DNA from: Pseudomonadota bacterium
GTDB taxonomy: Bacteria; Pseudomonadota; Alphaproteobacteria; Rhizobiales; Hyphomicrobiaceae
Reading direction: 5' to 3'
DNA length: 64,000 bases
NCBI GenBank assembly: GCA_023423275.1
Contig: JAFAFW010000015.1
Location: forward strand, 8,366-72,365
The notes under the pieces were generated by a model that did not search any database, had not been told where the DNA came from, and worked only from the letters and a program-made list of their open reading frames with translations. A program made the position numbers and the translations under genes. Shown here one piece after another: positions 46,380-56,131 of this stretch; within the stretch, counting starts at the first letter, position 1; every line of letters begins with the position of its first letter.

Positions 46380-46396
46380 CCGGCCGCAAACAGCGC

Positions 46397-46867
46397 TCAA
46401 CGGCCGGCACCATTCTCGAACCATGCTTTGAGGATGCGGTCATTGGTCGATTGGCAGTCGAGCAGCATTTCCCGGATGAATTGCGAATGCTGCGCCAACA
46501 TCTGCTGCGGCGTTACGCAATTCGCGAGATGGGCGGGATAATCCAGACAGGCGCGGCTCCGGCGCCCCACCAGGGCAGCCACTTCCGCGTTGCACTCAAC
46601 AACGGCCTGCGCAAACTGGGTGGGGGCGCCATTCCCCATGACTTCACGCCAGAGCCCACTCATGGGAGCAGCAAGCTGGTCATTGGCGGTCGCTGACCAT
46701 CCCATCACCTGAGTGGGAAACACGTCGTCACCTGCGCCTGATTTCGCTTTTGCCCTGCGCCGGTCGCGCGTCGAGGCGGCTGCCACCTTCGTCTGGCGGC
46801 TCTGCGCTTTTTTCCCTGCCGAGCGCCGCAAAGACCTGCCTTCAGGGTGCTTCCGTTTGGCGGCCAC
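46397..46867 (-). CDS. phasin-like protein with basic N terminus
   Basis: The 156-residue product starts at GTG behind GGAGGTG. About 60 residues rich in Lys, Arg, Ser and Ala are followed by a helical C-terminal half. There, CVTPQQMLAQHSQFIREMLLDCQ resembles the phasin_2-type core of polyhydroxyalkanoate granule proteins. An Ala/Lys-rich end joined to a phasin-like helix recalls PhaP/PhaF-type proteins, though similarity is only partial. It is convergent with mgtE. A near-match to an EcfG promoter (GGAAA-N17-CGTT) lies at 46967-46942. Confidence 0.6.
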   Translation of the reverse strand: MAAKRKHPEGRSLRRSAGKKAQSRQTKVAAASTRDRRRAKAKSGAGDDVFPTQVMGWSATANDQLAAPMSGLWREVMGNGAPTQFAQAVVECNAEVAALVGRRSRACLDYPAHLANCVTPQQMLAQHSQFIREMLLDCQSTNDRILKAWFENGAGR

Positions 46868-47113
46868 CGTGCACCTCCAAGAATTCGCTATGAAATTTAC
46901 ATGCCCCTGAGCGTCATTCCGCCCGCACGACAACCGTTGTTAACGCTTCGTAAATAGTTTGGTTTCCGTTACCGGCCTTCAGGCCGGGATCACGGAAAGG
47001 TTAAGAATGTTCCCTACGGAACTGTTGGCCGCCGTGGCGCTTTCTACTGTGGGCACATCGAAGTTCTCCCATTCCCCAAATTCAGTGCGGGAGATGTGTC
47101 CCAGGAGGAGTCC

Positions 47114-47542
47114 ATGAGCCGTCATCGCCGTCTGACCGCCGCAGCCGTTGCCTTCGCCACCATTACTGGCGGTACGGCGCTCGCGAACCCGGCAGCAGCC
47201 GTCGAGAAGGGCGAATTGTTCCTGACGAAAGGTCTTGTGTGCGACCGGCCCTCGTATGTCGATGCCGTCGTAACTCTTGCCAGCAGCGGCGAAAATCTGC
47301 AGGGCGCCATGGCCCAGATCAACGCCGGCTCAGACAAGCCCCGCTGCATCACTGGACGGTTGGTGGTCGCCCGATACGTCGATAAGACCCGGACGTTCTT
47401 CATCAAGGACCAGATGGTTCAGGTTCATAAGGTGAAGGTCGTCGGGTTCGGTCACGAGACCGCCAGTGGCATTGCGCCGCAGAAGCTTTCCAAGCCCATC
47501 ACCCAGTATGTCTTTTCGATCAGCAAAGCGACGAATATTTAA
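47114..47542 (+). CDS. hypothetical secreted protein
   Basis: The 142-residue protein has a signal peptide (about 1-29, TGGTALANPAAA). The mature domain of about 110 residues contains two cysteines (LVCDRP, KPRCITG) that could form a disulfide. The start follows AGGAGGAG. No family is recognised. It stands alone, with a perfect 11-bp hairpin 57 bases downstream. Confidence 0.7.
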   Translation: MSRHRRLTAAAVAFATITGGTALANPAAAVEKGELFLTKGLVCDRPSYVDAVVTLASSGENLQGAMAQINAGSDKPRCITGRLVVARYVDKTRTFFIKDQMVQVHKVKVVGFGHETASGIAPQKLSKPITQYVFSISKATNI

Positions 47543-47890
47543 CGTCGAATTTGCCGCACGGTAGCGCGCAAACTCCCGCCCTGTTTCGACCGTAAACGTA
47601 CTCCGGCTCCAGGTCACACGAGAGCCGGAGTATTCGTGTTCCGGACTGTTGATTCTGGACCTTGCCGCATCAGCCGGTATAGAGGTTTGCGGCAAACGAC
47701 AATTAACCAATACTGAGCGAGCTTGTAGCTCTTCTGCGAAGCGACCTCTTTTGTGGTGCACTGTTCCAGCAGGAACAGCGCTAATCCGCTCCTCCGGTTA
47801 ACGATGTCCTTGACGCGCAAAGCAGCGCAGAGAACAGCACGGCCAAGTTACCAAGCAGCCGAAAGTCACGGCGTACTCGAGGGACCTGTT
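47543..47890 (+). other. 348-base intergenic region with two strong dyads
   Basis: The region ahead of the ABC ATPase gene holds the 11-bp hairpin at 47599-47632 and a second dyad, CTGTTCC-AGCA-GGAACAG, at 47761-47778. No supported gene lies between. The second dyad is suitably placed for an operator of the ATPase/fusion-protein pair. Confidence 0.45.
47599..47632 (+). terminator. 11-bp hairpin, likely terminator
   Basis: TACTCCGGCTC (47599-47609) pairs exactly with 47622-47632 over a 12-base loop and is followed by a weak TTCGTGTT tract. It ends the secreted-protein transcript. Confidence 0.5.
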
Positions 47891-48790
47891 ATGTTGTTGA
47901 CGACCGACGATCTGATGCCCGTGCGCGAAGGCACCTCCGAGAGGCCGTCCGAGAACACGCAACGGGCGGCTCAGATACGTCGCGCAGGAAGCGCAGCACC
48001 CGCGAAGACGATCGTGCGCGCGAAAAACATCGTCAAAGTCTTGGGAACCGGAGCCGGTGAGATCCGCGTTCTCAAGGGGGTCGACGTCACGCTGAAGGCT
48101 GGCGAGCTGACCTTGTTGATGGGCCCGTCGGGCAGCGGCAAGACGACCCTGCTGTCCATCCTGGGCTGCATTTTGACGCCAACGCGTGGAGAACTCGAGA
48201 TTGCAGGTGAATCAACCGCGGGACTGGGCGCAGAAGGACTGGCGGACCTGCGGCGGCGTCACGTGGGCTTTGTGTTCCAGTCATATAATCTGTTCCCGAC
48301 CCTGACCGCGACCCAAAACATCATGCTGGCGCTCGACCTCAAAGGTGCCTCGGCCGTGAACGCCGCACAAATCGCAACACGCGCGCTGGCCGAGGTGGGA
48401 CTGAGCCATCGGGCGAACGCGTTCCCCGGGCAGATGAGCGGCGGCGAGAAGCAGCGCGTGGCAATCGCTCGCTCGCTGGCAGGTTCGCCGTCCGTCATTC
48501 TGGCGGATGAACCGACGGCAGCACTTGATAGTGAAAACGGCAAAAGCGTTATGGCACTTCTGGCAGAAGTCGCTAAGGATAAGTCTCGCGCTGTACTGGC
48601 GGTGACGCACGATCACCGGACCCTTGCGTACGCAGATCGCATCATAAAAATCGAGGACGGCCAGATCATCGTTGATGAACGAGCCGCAAAAAATTCCGTT
48701 ACAGAGAGCAATGGTCATGCAAGCGAAGGATATGAAGCCAGATCCCCAGCCAGCAACGGGCCACGTTTCCGGCGGCGCAGCCGTGCCTAA
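47891..48790 (+). CDS. ABC transporter ATP-binding protein, MacB/DevA type
   Basis: The 299-residue ATPase has Walker A GPSGSGKTT, signature MSGGEKQR, Walker B VILADEPTAALD and a His switch in VTHDHR. The sequence class fits DevA/MacB-like export systems. About 60 extra residues precede the ATPase fold. The start is chosen at MLLTTDD behind GAGGGA; an ATG-less longer frame runs to 47753. The C-terminal 80 bases overlap the next gene. No FtsX-type permease is encoded next to it. Confidence 0.85.
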   Translation: MLLTTDDLMPVREGTSERPSENTQRAAQIRRAGSAAPAKTIVRAKNIVKVLGTGAGEIRVLKGVDVTLKAGELTLLMGPSGSGKTTLLSILGCILTPTRGELEIAGESTAGLGAEGLADLRRRHVGFVFQSYNLFPTLTATQNIMLALDLKGASAVNAAQIATRALAEVGLSHRANAFPGQMSGGEKQRVAIARSLAGSPSVILADEPTAALDSENGKSVMALLAEVAKDKSRAVLAVTHDHRTLAYADRIIKIEDGQIIVDERAAKNSVTESNGHASEGYEARSPASNGPRFRRRSRA

Positions 48791-49829
48791 GCTTTTGGTG
48801 ACCGTTGCCGTCGTCGGCGCGCTCGGTCTTGCAGCTCTCGGCGGCTATGCTCTCAGCAACTTTCTAAGTGACGCCAAACCGCCGCCAGCATCCGCGGCCC
48901 CTGCCCAGCCGGAAGTGGCCTGGATTGCCGCCGCGCCCGGCCGCGTCGAGTCCAAGTCTGGAGACATCCGGATCGGAGCCGCCATGCTCGGCCGGGTCTC
49001 GCAGGCTCCCGTCACAGTGAACAGCAAGGTCCAGGCCGATGAGGTTCTGGTTCGCCTTGAGGACGATGAAGCCAGGGCCCGTCTTTCGGCCGCGGAGGCT
49101 GATGCGTCGGCCAAGACGCGTGAGCGCGATGCCCAATCCGCCACGTCCGGCCGCGATGACGTCCGCCGTGCTGAAGACGCGGTGTTTCAGGCCGAGCGTG
49201 CGCTGACCGGCGCCCGGTATGAGCTGGACTCGGCGCTGCAGACTCAACGGACCGATGGCGGGGGCAGCCAGCTCGTCGCCGACGCGCGCAAACGTCTGAC
49301 AGATGCCAAGGATCGGCTGCAGCGCGAGCAGGCCGCATTCGCCACCGCGCAATCGCGCGCCAATGTGCCCGCCCCGAATCGTTTCGAGGCTGCCGTCATC
49401 GCTGCACGGGCCGATGTGGCACTGGCGCAGCTCATGCTCGACCGCACCCGGATCCGCGCGCCGATCGAGGGCACCGTTTTGCAAGTTCACGTCAAGCCGG
49501 GCGAGATCGTCACGCCATCGCCGGAACAGCCGATCGTCACGCTTGGCGACCCGTCGAATATCGTCGTGAAGGCGGAAGTCGACGAGCGTGACGTGTCGAA
49601 GATCCGCCCGGGGCAGAAGGCGTTCGTGCGCAGCAGCGCATTTCCGGGCAAGGAGTTCGAGGGCAAGGTCACCTCGCTGGCGCCCGTTCTCGCCGCGCCC
49701 CGCATGAGCCAACGCGGTCCACGCCGTCCCACCGACATAGAAGTGTTGGAGGTCACGATCGAACCGGACGCGAAAACGCCCCTGATGCCCGGCCTCCGCG
49801 TCGACACTTTCTTCCGGCGGGAGCCATAA
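48711..49829 (+). CDS. HlyD/DevB-type membrane fusion protein
   Basis: The 372-residue protein has a membrane anchor near 28-48 and a lipoyl-like barrel half (GRVSQAPVTVNSKVQADEVLVRLED). A long coiled-coil hairpin spans about 125-215. The second barrel half (TRIRAPIEGTVLQVHVKPGE) and a C-terminal beta-barrel follow. It would bridge an inner-membrane exporter to an outer channel. It overlaps the ATPase gene by 80 bases in another frame, unusual but supported by AGAGAG before ATG 48711. ATG 48717 is an alternative. Confidence 0.85.
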   Translation: MVMQAKDMKPDPQPATGHVSGGAAVPKLLVTVAVVGALGLAALGGYALSNFLSDAKPPPASAAPAQPEVAWIAAAPGRVESKSGDIRIGAAMLGRVSQAPVTVNSKVQADEVLVRLEDDEARARLSAAEADASAKTRERDAQSATSGRDDVRRAEDAVFQAERALTGARYELDSALQTQRTDGGGSQLVADARKRLTDAKDRLQREQAAFATAQSRANVPAPNRFEAAVIAARADVALAQLMLDRTRIRAPIEGTVLQVHVKPGEIVTPSPEQPIVTLGDPSNIVVKAEVDERDVSKIRPGQKAFVRSSAFPGKEFEGKVTSLAPVLAAPRMSQRGPRRPTDIEVLEVTIEPDAKTPLMPGLRVDTFFRREP

Positions 49830-49847
49830 GGCTTCGTTCGGCCTCGC

Positions 49848-50765
49848 TCATACCTTGAGCAGAGGCCGGCTGGTTTCTTGATAGTATTTTGCCAGTTTCA
49901 CGAATTCTCGCTCGTTCATTATTGATACTTTGCGGCCTTCGGCGACGGCCGCTTCAGCCTTGAGCTGTTTGTTGCTCTTCTCTTTGCCATTGAATTGAGT
50001 CGGGTCTCGATAGCCGACGACCAGAATTGTGGCCTGCTTGGTGAAGCTTTCCTTAACGTCACAACCAAGCGCAACTGCGACATTAACCAGAGCGCTTTCT
50101 CCGATTTCAAATTCACCTGTGCAAACAAGTACATGACCGCTGAGCGGACCGCCCTCAACCCCACGGGCTTCGATCTTCTCGGAAAACCTCGCTTGAGCCC
50201 TCTCGCCTGTCTGGGGACGGCTCGAGGGTGTAATCACGCCGACACAGCGCATCCATTCCGCCGTTCCCCAATCCGCTTCATTCATCGCCCGAGCCATTAT
50301 GGTCCCACAGGCGCGGGCATCACTCAGGGCATCATGATGTTGAAGTTCAATTCCGAAGTGAGAGCACAACGTTTTGAGATTGTGCCGCGGCAGCTCCGGC
50401 CAAGCGACGGAAGCAATCGCGATCGAGTCCATCCAGCGACACGAGGGAAATTTTTTGGAGTAGCGCAGCGAAGCACTATGGGAGGCATCACAATCGAAAC
50501 GTGAATGACTCACAATAACCCGCCCAGAGAGGCTGGGAGAGATCGCTTCCACAATGTCAGGCCAGGTTGGCGCCGAGGCGACATCCTGACTTCCTACCCC
50601 ATGGATTCGAACATTATTCGCGTCGAAATCGCATTCAGGATTGACCAGGGACGACCACTCCCAAGCGATCCCTTGCTGATCAAATGCAGCCAGGCCAATC
50701 TGACAGATTGAAGCCCGGTCACTATTCGCGGTCTCGACATCAATGGCGATAAATTGCCTTGGCAT
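49848..50765 (-). CDS. DEDDh 3'-5' exonuclease with C-terminal BRCT domain
   Basis: The 305-residue protein begins with a DnaQ-like exonuclease: FIAIDVETAN for the first acidic pair, SHSRFDCDA for the middle Asp, and HHDALSDARACG for the last His and Asp. A BRCT domain follows (about 205-290), with LVCTGEF and ILVVGYRD. Such fusions trim DNA ends in repair or act on damaged DNA. GC content is visibly lower than in neighbouring genes. The start is chosen behind GGGGGATGGG. Confidence 0.85.
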   Translation of the reverse strand: MPRQFIAIDVETANSDRASICQIGLAAFDQQGIAWEWSSLVNPECDFDANNVRIHGVGSQDVASAPTWPDIVEAISPSLSGRVIVSHSRFDCDASHSASLRYSKKFPSCRWMDSIAIASVAWPELPRHNLKTLCSHFGIELQHHDALSDARACGTIMARAMNEADWGTAEWMRCVGVITPSSRPQTGERAQARFSEKIEARGVEGGPLSGHVLVCTGEFEIGESALVNVAVALGCDVKESFTKQATILVVGYRDPTQFNGKEKSNKQLKAEAAVAEGRKVSIMNEREFVKLAKYYQETSRPLLKV

Positions 50766-50893
50766 CCCATCCCCCGTCTGCCTCGCAACGCGATTCGCGA
50801 TTTCGAGGCAGAAGGTGGGCCATGAGAACAAATCCGCCAACGGATAATATAGAACTAGTCACAATTTTACGCCGACTGTGTAGCTCAACGTCT

Positions 50894-52735
<1,842 letters not shown>

Positions 52736-52808
52736 CTGATACTTTCCGGGAACCATGCACCGTCAGCGACGCGCAGACATCACGCCGCCGTTGGGCCGGG
52801 CGTGACGC

Positions 52809-52822
52809 TTGTTCCACATCAA
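52809..52822. promoter_or_regulatory. FNR/FixK-type box before hemF
   Basis: TTGTT-CCAC-ATCAA differs from the FixK/FnrN consensus TTGAT-N4-ATCAA at one base. Its centre is about 70 bases before the hemF ATG at 52887 and about 80 before the ABC exporter start on the other strand. Confidence 0.55.
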
Positions 52823-52886
52823 TGTTTGAATTCGACCACTCTCCTACCCATAAGACGCGTCAAAAGCATGACCTTGAAGGGATGAC

Positions 52887-53795
52887 ATGCTGCCTCAGTC
52901 TGAGCTCCTTGATCAGCGGCGCGCCAAAGCAACCGCCTGGTTTGAATCCCTGCGTGACGACATCCGATCCGCCTTCGAGGACCTGGAACAGACATTGCCC
53001 TCCGATGCGCCGCTGGCTGACCGCCCAGCGGGACACTTTACCGCCACGCCATGGAATCGCACCGATCATAGCGGCAAACCGGGCGGCGGAGGCACCATGT
53101 CCCTCATGTCCGGGAGGGTCTTCGAAAAGGTCGGCGTTCACACCTCCACCGTATTTGGCGAGTTCGCACCGGAATTTCGAGATCAGATCCCGGGCGCGAA
53201 GGACGATCCGCGCTTCTGGGCATCGGGAATTTCGCTGATCGCCCACATGCAGAACCCGCACGTCCCCGCCGTTCACATGAACACGCGCATGGTGACCACG
53301 AGCAAGTGGTGGTTCGGCGGCGGCGCTGATCTCACTCCGGTCCTGGCCCGGCGGCGGACGCAGGGAGATCTCGACTCCATCGCGTTCCACGCCGCGATGC
53401 AGGCATCATGCACCCCGCACGCCGTCGCCAATTATCCGCGCTACAAGCAGTGGTGCGACGAGTATTTCTATCTGCCACACCGCAAGGAGACGCGCGGCAT
53501 CGGTGGCATCTTCTACGATTACCTGACACCACCTGACGATATGGGCGGCTGGGATGCGGCGTTCGCCTTCACGCAGGACGTCGGCCGCGCGTTCCGCACG
53601 ATTTATCCCGAACTCGTCAGGCACAACTGGACGACGCCCTGGACGGACGATGACCGCGAGGAGCAGCTCATCCGCCGTGGGCGTTACGTCGAGTTCAACC
53701 TGCTTTACGACCGCGGAACGATCTTTGGGCTCAAGACAGGCGGCAACGTCGACAGCATTCTGTCGTCGATGCCTCCGGTCGTGAAATGGCCCTGA
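52887..53795 (+). CDS. hemF: oxygen-dependent coproporphyrinogen III oxidase
   Basis: The 302-residue enzyme makes protoporphyrinogen IX from coproporphyrinogen III with O2. Family motifs are present: GGGGTMSLMSGRVFEKVGVHTS, HMNTRM, WFGGGADLTP, HKETRGIGGIFYDY and RGRYVEFNLLYDRGTIFGL. It uses no iron-sulfur cluster, unlike HemN. The length is normal. The FNR/FixK-like box upstream suggests oxygen-dependent control. Confidence 0.96.
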   Translation: MLPQSELLDQRRAKATAWFESLRDDIRSAFEDLEQTLPSDAPLADRPAGHFTATPWNRTDHSGKPGGGGTMSLMSGRVFEKVGVHTSTVFGEFAPEFRDQIPGAKDDPRFWASGISLIAHMQNPHVPAVHMNTRMVTTSKWWFGGGADLTPVLARRRTQGDLDSIAFHAAMQASCTPHAVANYPRYKQWCDEYFYLPHRKETRGIGGIFYDYLTPPDDMGGWDAAFAFTQDVGRAFRTIYPELVRHNWTTPWTDDDREEQLIRRGRYVEFNLLYDRGTIFGLKTGGNVDSILSSMPPVVKWP

Positions 53796-53831
53796 CCGCG
53801 CTCCAACCGTAACAGGCCGGAGCGCACACCG

Positions 53832-54209
53832 TTACCGCCCGCGGCCGCCCGCTTTCTTGCGCGCCTTGCGTGCTGCATAACGCGCATCGCGCTCGGCTTT
53901 GCGCTGTGCCGCAAGCTCGACTTCCCGCTCAGCAGCTTCCTCGGCTTCGCGCGCTTCACGCGCAACCCGTTCGGCTTCCTCGGCCGCCTTGCGGGCAGCC
54001 GCTTCGGCGGCGAGCTTCTTCTGCTCGGCGATCCTGGCAAGCCGCCGCTCTTCGCGGGCATCCGCGATCGCTTTACGCTCCGCCAACCGCTTCTGGAATT
54101 CAGGATTGTCTGGTGAAGACCGTTCCCTGAAGTTCTTGAAGGCCTCCTGTTTGGCCTCCGCCGACATGTTGCGCCGTTCGTGGAATGACTTTTCTCTAAA
54201 CCCCGACAT
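53832..54209 (-). CDS. DUF6481 family protein, highly charged helical
   Basis: The 125-residue protein starts MSGFREKSFHERRNMSAEAKQ. The middle (about 45-110) is a long helix of Ala, Glu and Arg, and the end is Lys/Arg-rich (RKARKKAGGRGR). This matches DUF6481, found in alphaproteobacteria. Charge and length suggest a coiled coil that binds nucleic acid, which is inference. It is convergent with hemF. Confidence 0.8.
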   Translation of the reverse strand: MSGFREKSFHERRNMSAEAKQEAFKNFRERSSPDNPEFQKRLAERKAIADAREERRLARIAEQKKLAAEAAARKAAEEAERVAREAREAEEAAEREVELAAQRKAERDARYAARKARKKAGGRGR

Positions 54210-54316
54210 CTGTATCCGTCTCTAGGCCTTCCTTGAAATCATCGCGACCTGCTGATAGCGCAAACCATCAGCAAGACAAAACCCCCTCGCCGGCATTGCA
54301 GACCGTTGAAAATCGC

Positions 54317-55489
54317 TCAGGCGGTTTTCTCGAACAGCTCGCGCCCGATCAGCATGCGGCGGATCTCACTTGTCCCCGCGCCGATCTCATAGAGTTTGGC
54401 GTCGCGCAGTAGCCGACCGGTGGGATAATCATTGATATAGCCGTTTCCGCCCAATAATTGAATGGCGTCCAAGGCCACCTGCGTCGCTTTTTCCGCAGCA
54501 ATCAGGATTGCGCCTGCGGCATCCTGGCGCGTTGTCTCTCCACGGTCACAGCTTTTGGCCACGGCATACACATAGGCGCGACAGGAATTCAGGGCAACGT
54601 ACATATCGGCGACCTTGCCCTGAATGAGCTGGAAGGTGCCGATGGGCGCCCCGAACTGTTTCCGTTCGTGCACGTATGGCATCACGACGTCCATGCACGC
54701 CTGCATGATGCCTAAAGGACCGGCAGCCAGCACCGCGCGCTCATAATCCAGGCCGCTCATGAGGACGTTGACGCCCTTCCCGGTCATGCCCAGGACGTTT
54801 TCAACAGGAACTTCGCAGTCCTCGAACACCAACTCGCCGGTGTTGGACCCCCGCATGCCCAGCTTGTCGAGCTTCTGGGCGACACGAAAGCCTTTAAAAT
54901 CCTTTTCGATGATGAAGGCGGATATGCCCCGCGGCCCAGCACCCGGATCGGTCTTGGCGTAGACGATGATCACATCACCACCCGGACCATTGGTGATCCA
55001 CATCTTGGTGCCGTTAAGGATATAATGATCGCCCTTCTTCTGGGCGGTCGTCCGCATCGAGACGACGTCGGAACCGGCTCCCGGCTCGGACATCGCCAGT
55101 CCGCCGACGTGTTCCCCGGAAATCAGCTTCGAGAGATACCGCCGCTTCTGCTCCTCCGAGCCGTTCCGGCGCAACTGATTGACGCACAAGTTGGAATGCG
55201 CGCCATACGAGAGGCCGACAGCGGCCGAAGCGCGGCTGACCTCCTCCATGGCGACCACGTGCTCCAAATATCCCAGACCGACACCGCCGAACTCTTCCTC
55301 GACGGTAATGCCGTGCAGACCGAGCTCCCCCATCTTCGGCCAGAGATGGCGGGGAAATTCGTCCGTGCGATCAACCTCCTGCGCGATCGGCGCGATCTCA
55401 TCGGCGGCGAACGAGCGCGTCGTCTCGCGGAGCTGGTCGGCGGTCTCGCCGAGATCGAAATTGAATGAGGGCAGGGCGTTGGGGATCAT
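54317..55489 (-). CDS. ivd: isovaleryl-CoA dehydrogenase
   Basis: The 390-residue acyl-CoA dehydrogenase acts in leucine breakdown. SYGAHSNLCVNQL, GLAMSEPGAGSDVVSM, KMWITNGP and QLLGGNGYIND are highly typical. The catalytic glutamate lies in GLDYERAVLA, the position seen in IVD (not the C-terminal Glu of most relatives). The start follows GGTGGAG and the predicted fold is complete. No methylcrotonyl-CoA carboxylase genes are in this window. Confidence 0.93.
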   Translation of the reverse strand: MIPNALPSFNFDLGETADQLRETTRSFAADEIAPIAQEVDRTDEFPRHLWPKMGELGLHGITVEEEFGGVGLGYLEHVVAMEEVSRASAAVGLSYGAHSNLCVNQLRRNGSEEQKRRYLSKLISGEHVGGLAMSEPGAGSDVVSMRTTAQKKGDHYILNGTKMWITNGPGGDVIIVYAKTDPGAGPRGISAFIIEKDFKGFRVAQKLDKLGMRGSNTGELVFEDCEVPVENVLGMTGKGVNVLMSGLDYERAVLAAGPLGIMQACMDVVMPYVHERKQFGAPIGTFQLIQGKVADMYVALNSCRAYVYAVAKSCDRGETTRQDAAGAILIAAEKATQVALDAIQLLGGNGYINDYPTGRLLRDAKLYEIGAGTSEIRRMLIGRELFEKTA

Positions 55490-55586
55490 GGCATCTCCAC
55501 CCGGCTTGCTGAGGCTCTGGCTTCTTGTATCGGCTCTGGTTTGAGACCTTATAGGTGGTCTGTTGCACCTTGTCAGGCCACGTAAC

Positions 55587-56075
55587 GTGACGGAAACCCC
55601 TCTTAACGCACATCCGAACCGGCCGAGCCTGTTTCCATGGCCTCCTGTTTTGCTGGTCCTTGTCATCGCAGGTGCATGGGGCTTGCAGAGGTTTGTGCCG
55701 CTCTCGTGGCCAGGAACGGATGACCTGACAGCCCGCATCATCGGGATCGGACTTGGCGTCGCCGGCATCGGCCTGCTGGTGTGGTCGGCGGTGACGCTGC
55801 GGCGGGCGCAGACCACCATTCTGCCCCATGCGGGTGCATCGGCGCTGGTGACCGACGGACCGTACCGCTTCCGGCGCAATCCGATCTATCTGGCAGACAT
55901 GCTGATCTTGCTGGGGCTGGCCGAGATGACCAAGAACGTCTGGCTGGTGCTTTTGACTCCGGTCTTCGGGCTGCTGGTGACGTGGCTCGCCATCCTCCCC
56001 GAGGAACGTCACCTCGAAGCCCGGTTCGCCGATGCCTACCGCGTCTATAAGGAGCGGACGCGGCGGCTGATTTGA
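55587..56075 (+). CDS. isoprenylcysteine carboxyl methyltransferase family membrane protein
   Basis: The protein of about 162 residues has four helices and the family motif VTDGPYRFRRNPIYLADML near residues 90-108, with LPEERHLEARFADAYRVYKERTRRL at the end. In bacteria these proteins are mostly uncharacterised S-adenosylmethionine-dependent methyltransferases. No ATG suits the start; GTG 55587 is used and TTG 55563 is possible, neither with a good ribosome site. It diverges from ivd. Confidence 0.82.
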   Translation: MTETPLNAHPNRPSLFPWPPVLLVLVIAGAWGLQRFVPLSWPGTDDLTARIIGIGLGVAGIGLLVWSAVTLRRAQTTILPHAGASALVTDGPYRFRRNPIYLADMLILLGLAEMTKNVWLVLLTPVFGLLVTWLAILPEERHLEARFADAYRVYKERTRRLI

Positions 56076-56131
56076 TCCCGGCCCTCGCAGGCCGTTGACG
56101 TCAGACGCCGATTGCGCGCGTATCTGCGCCT

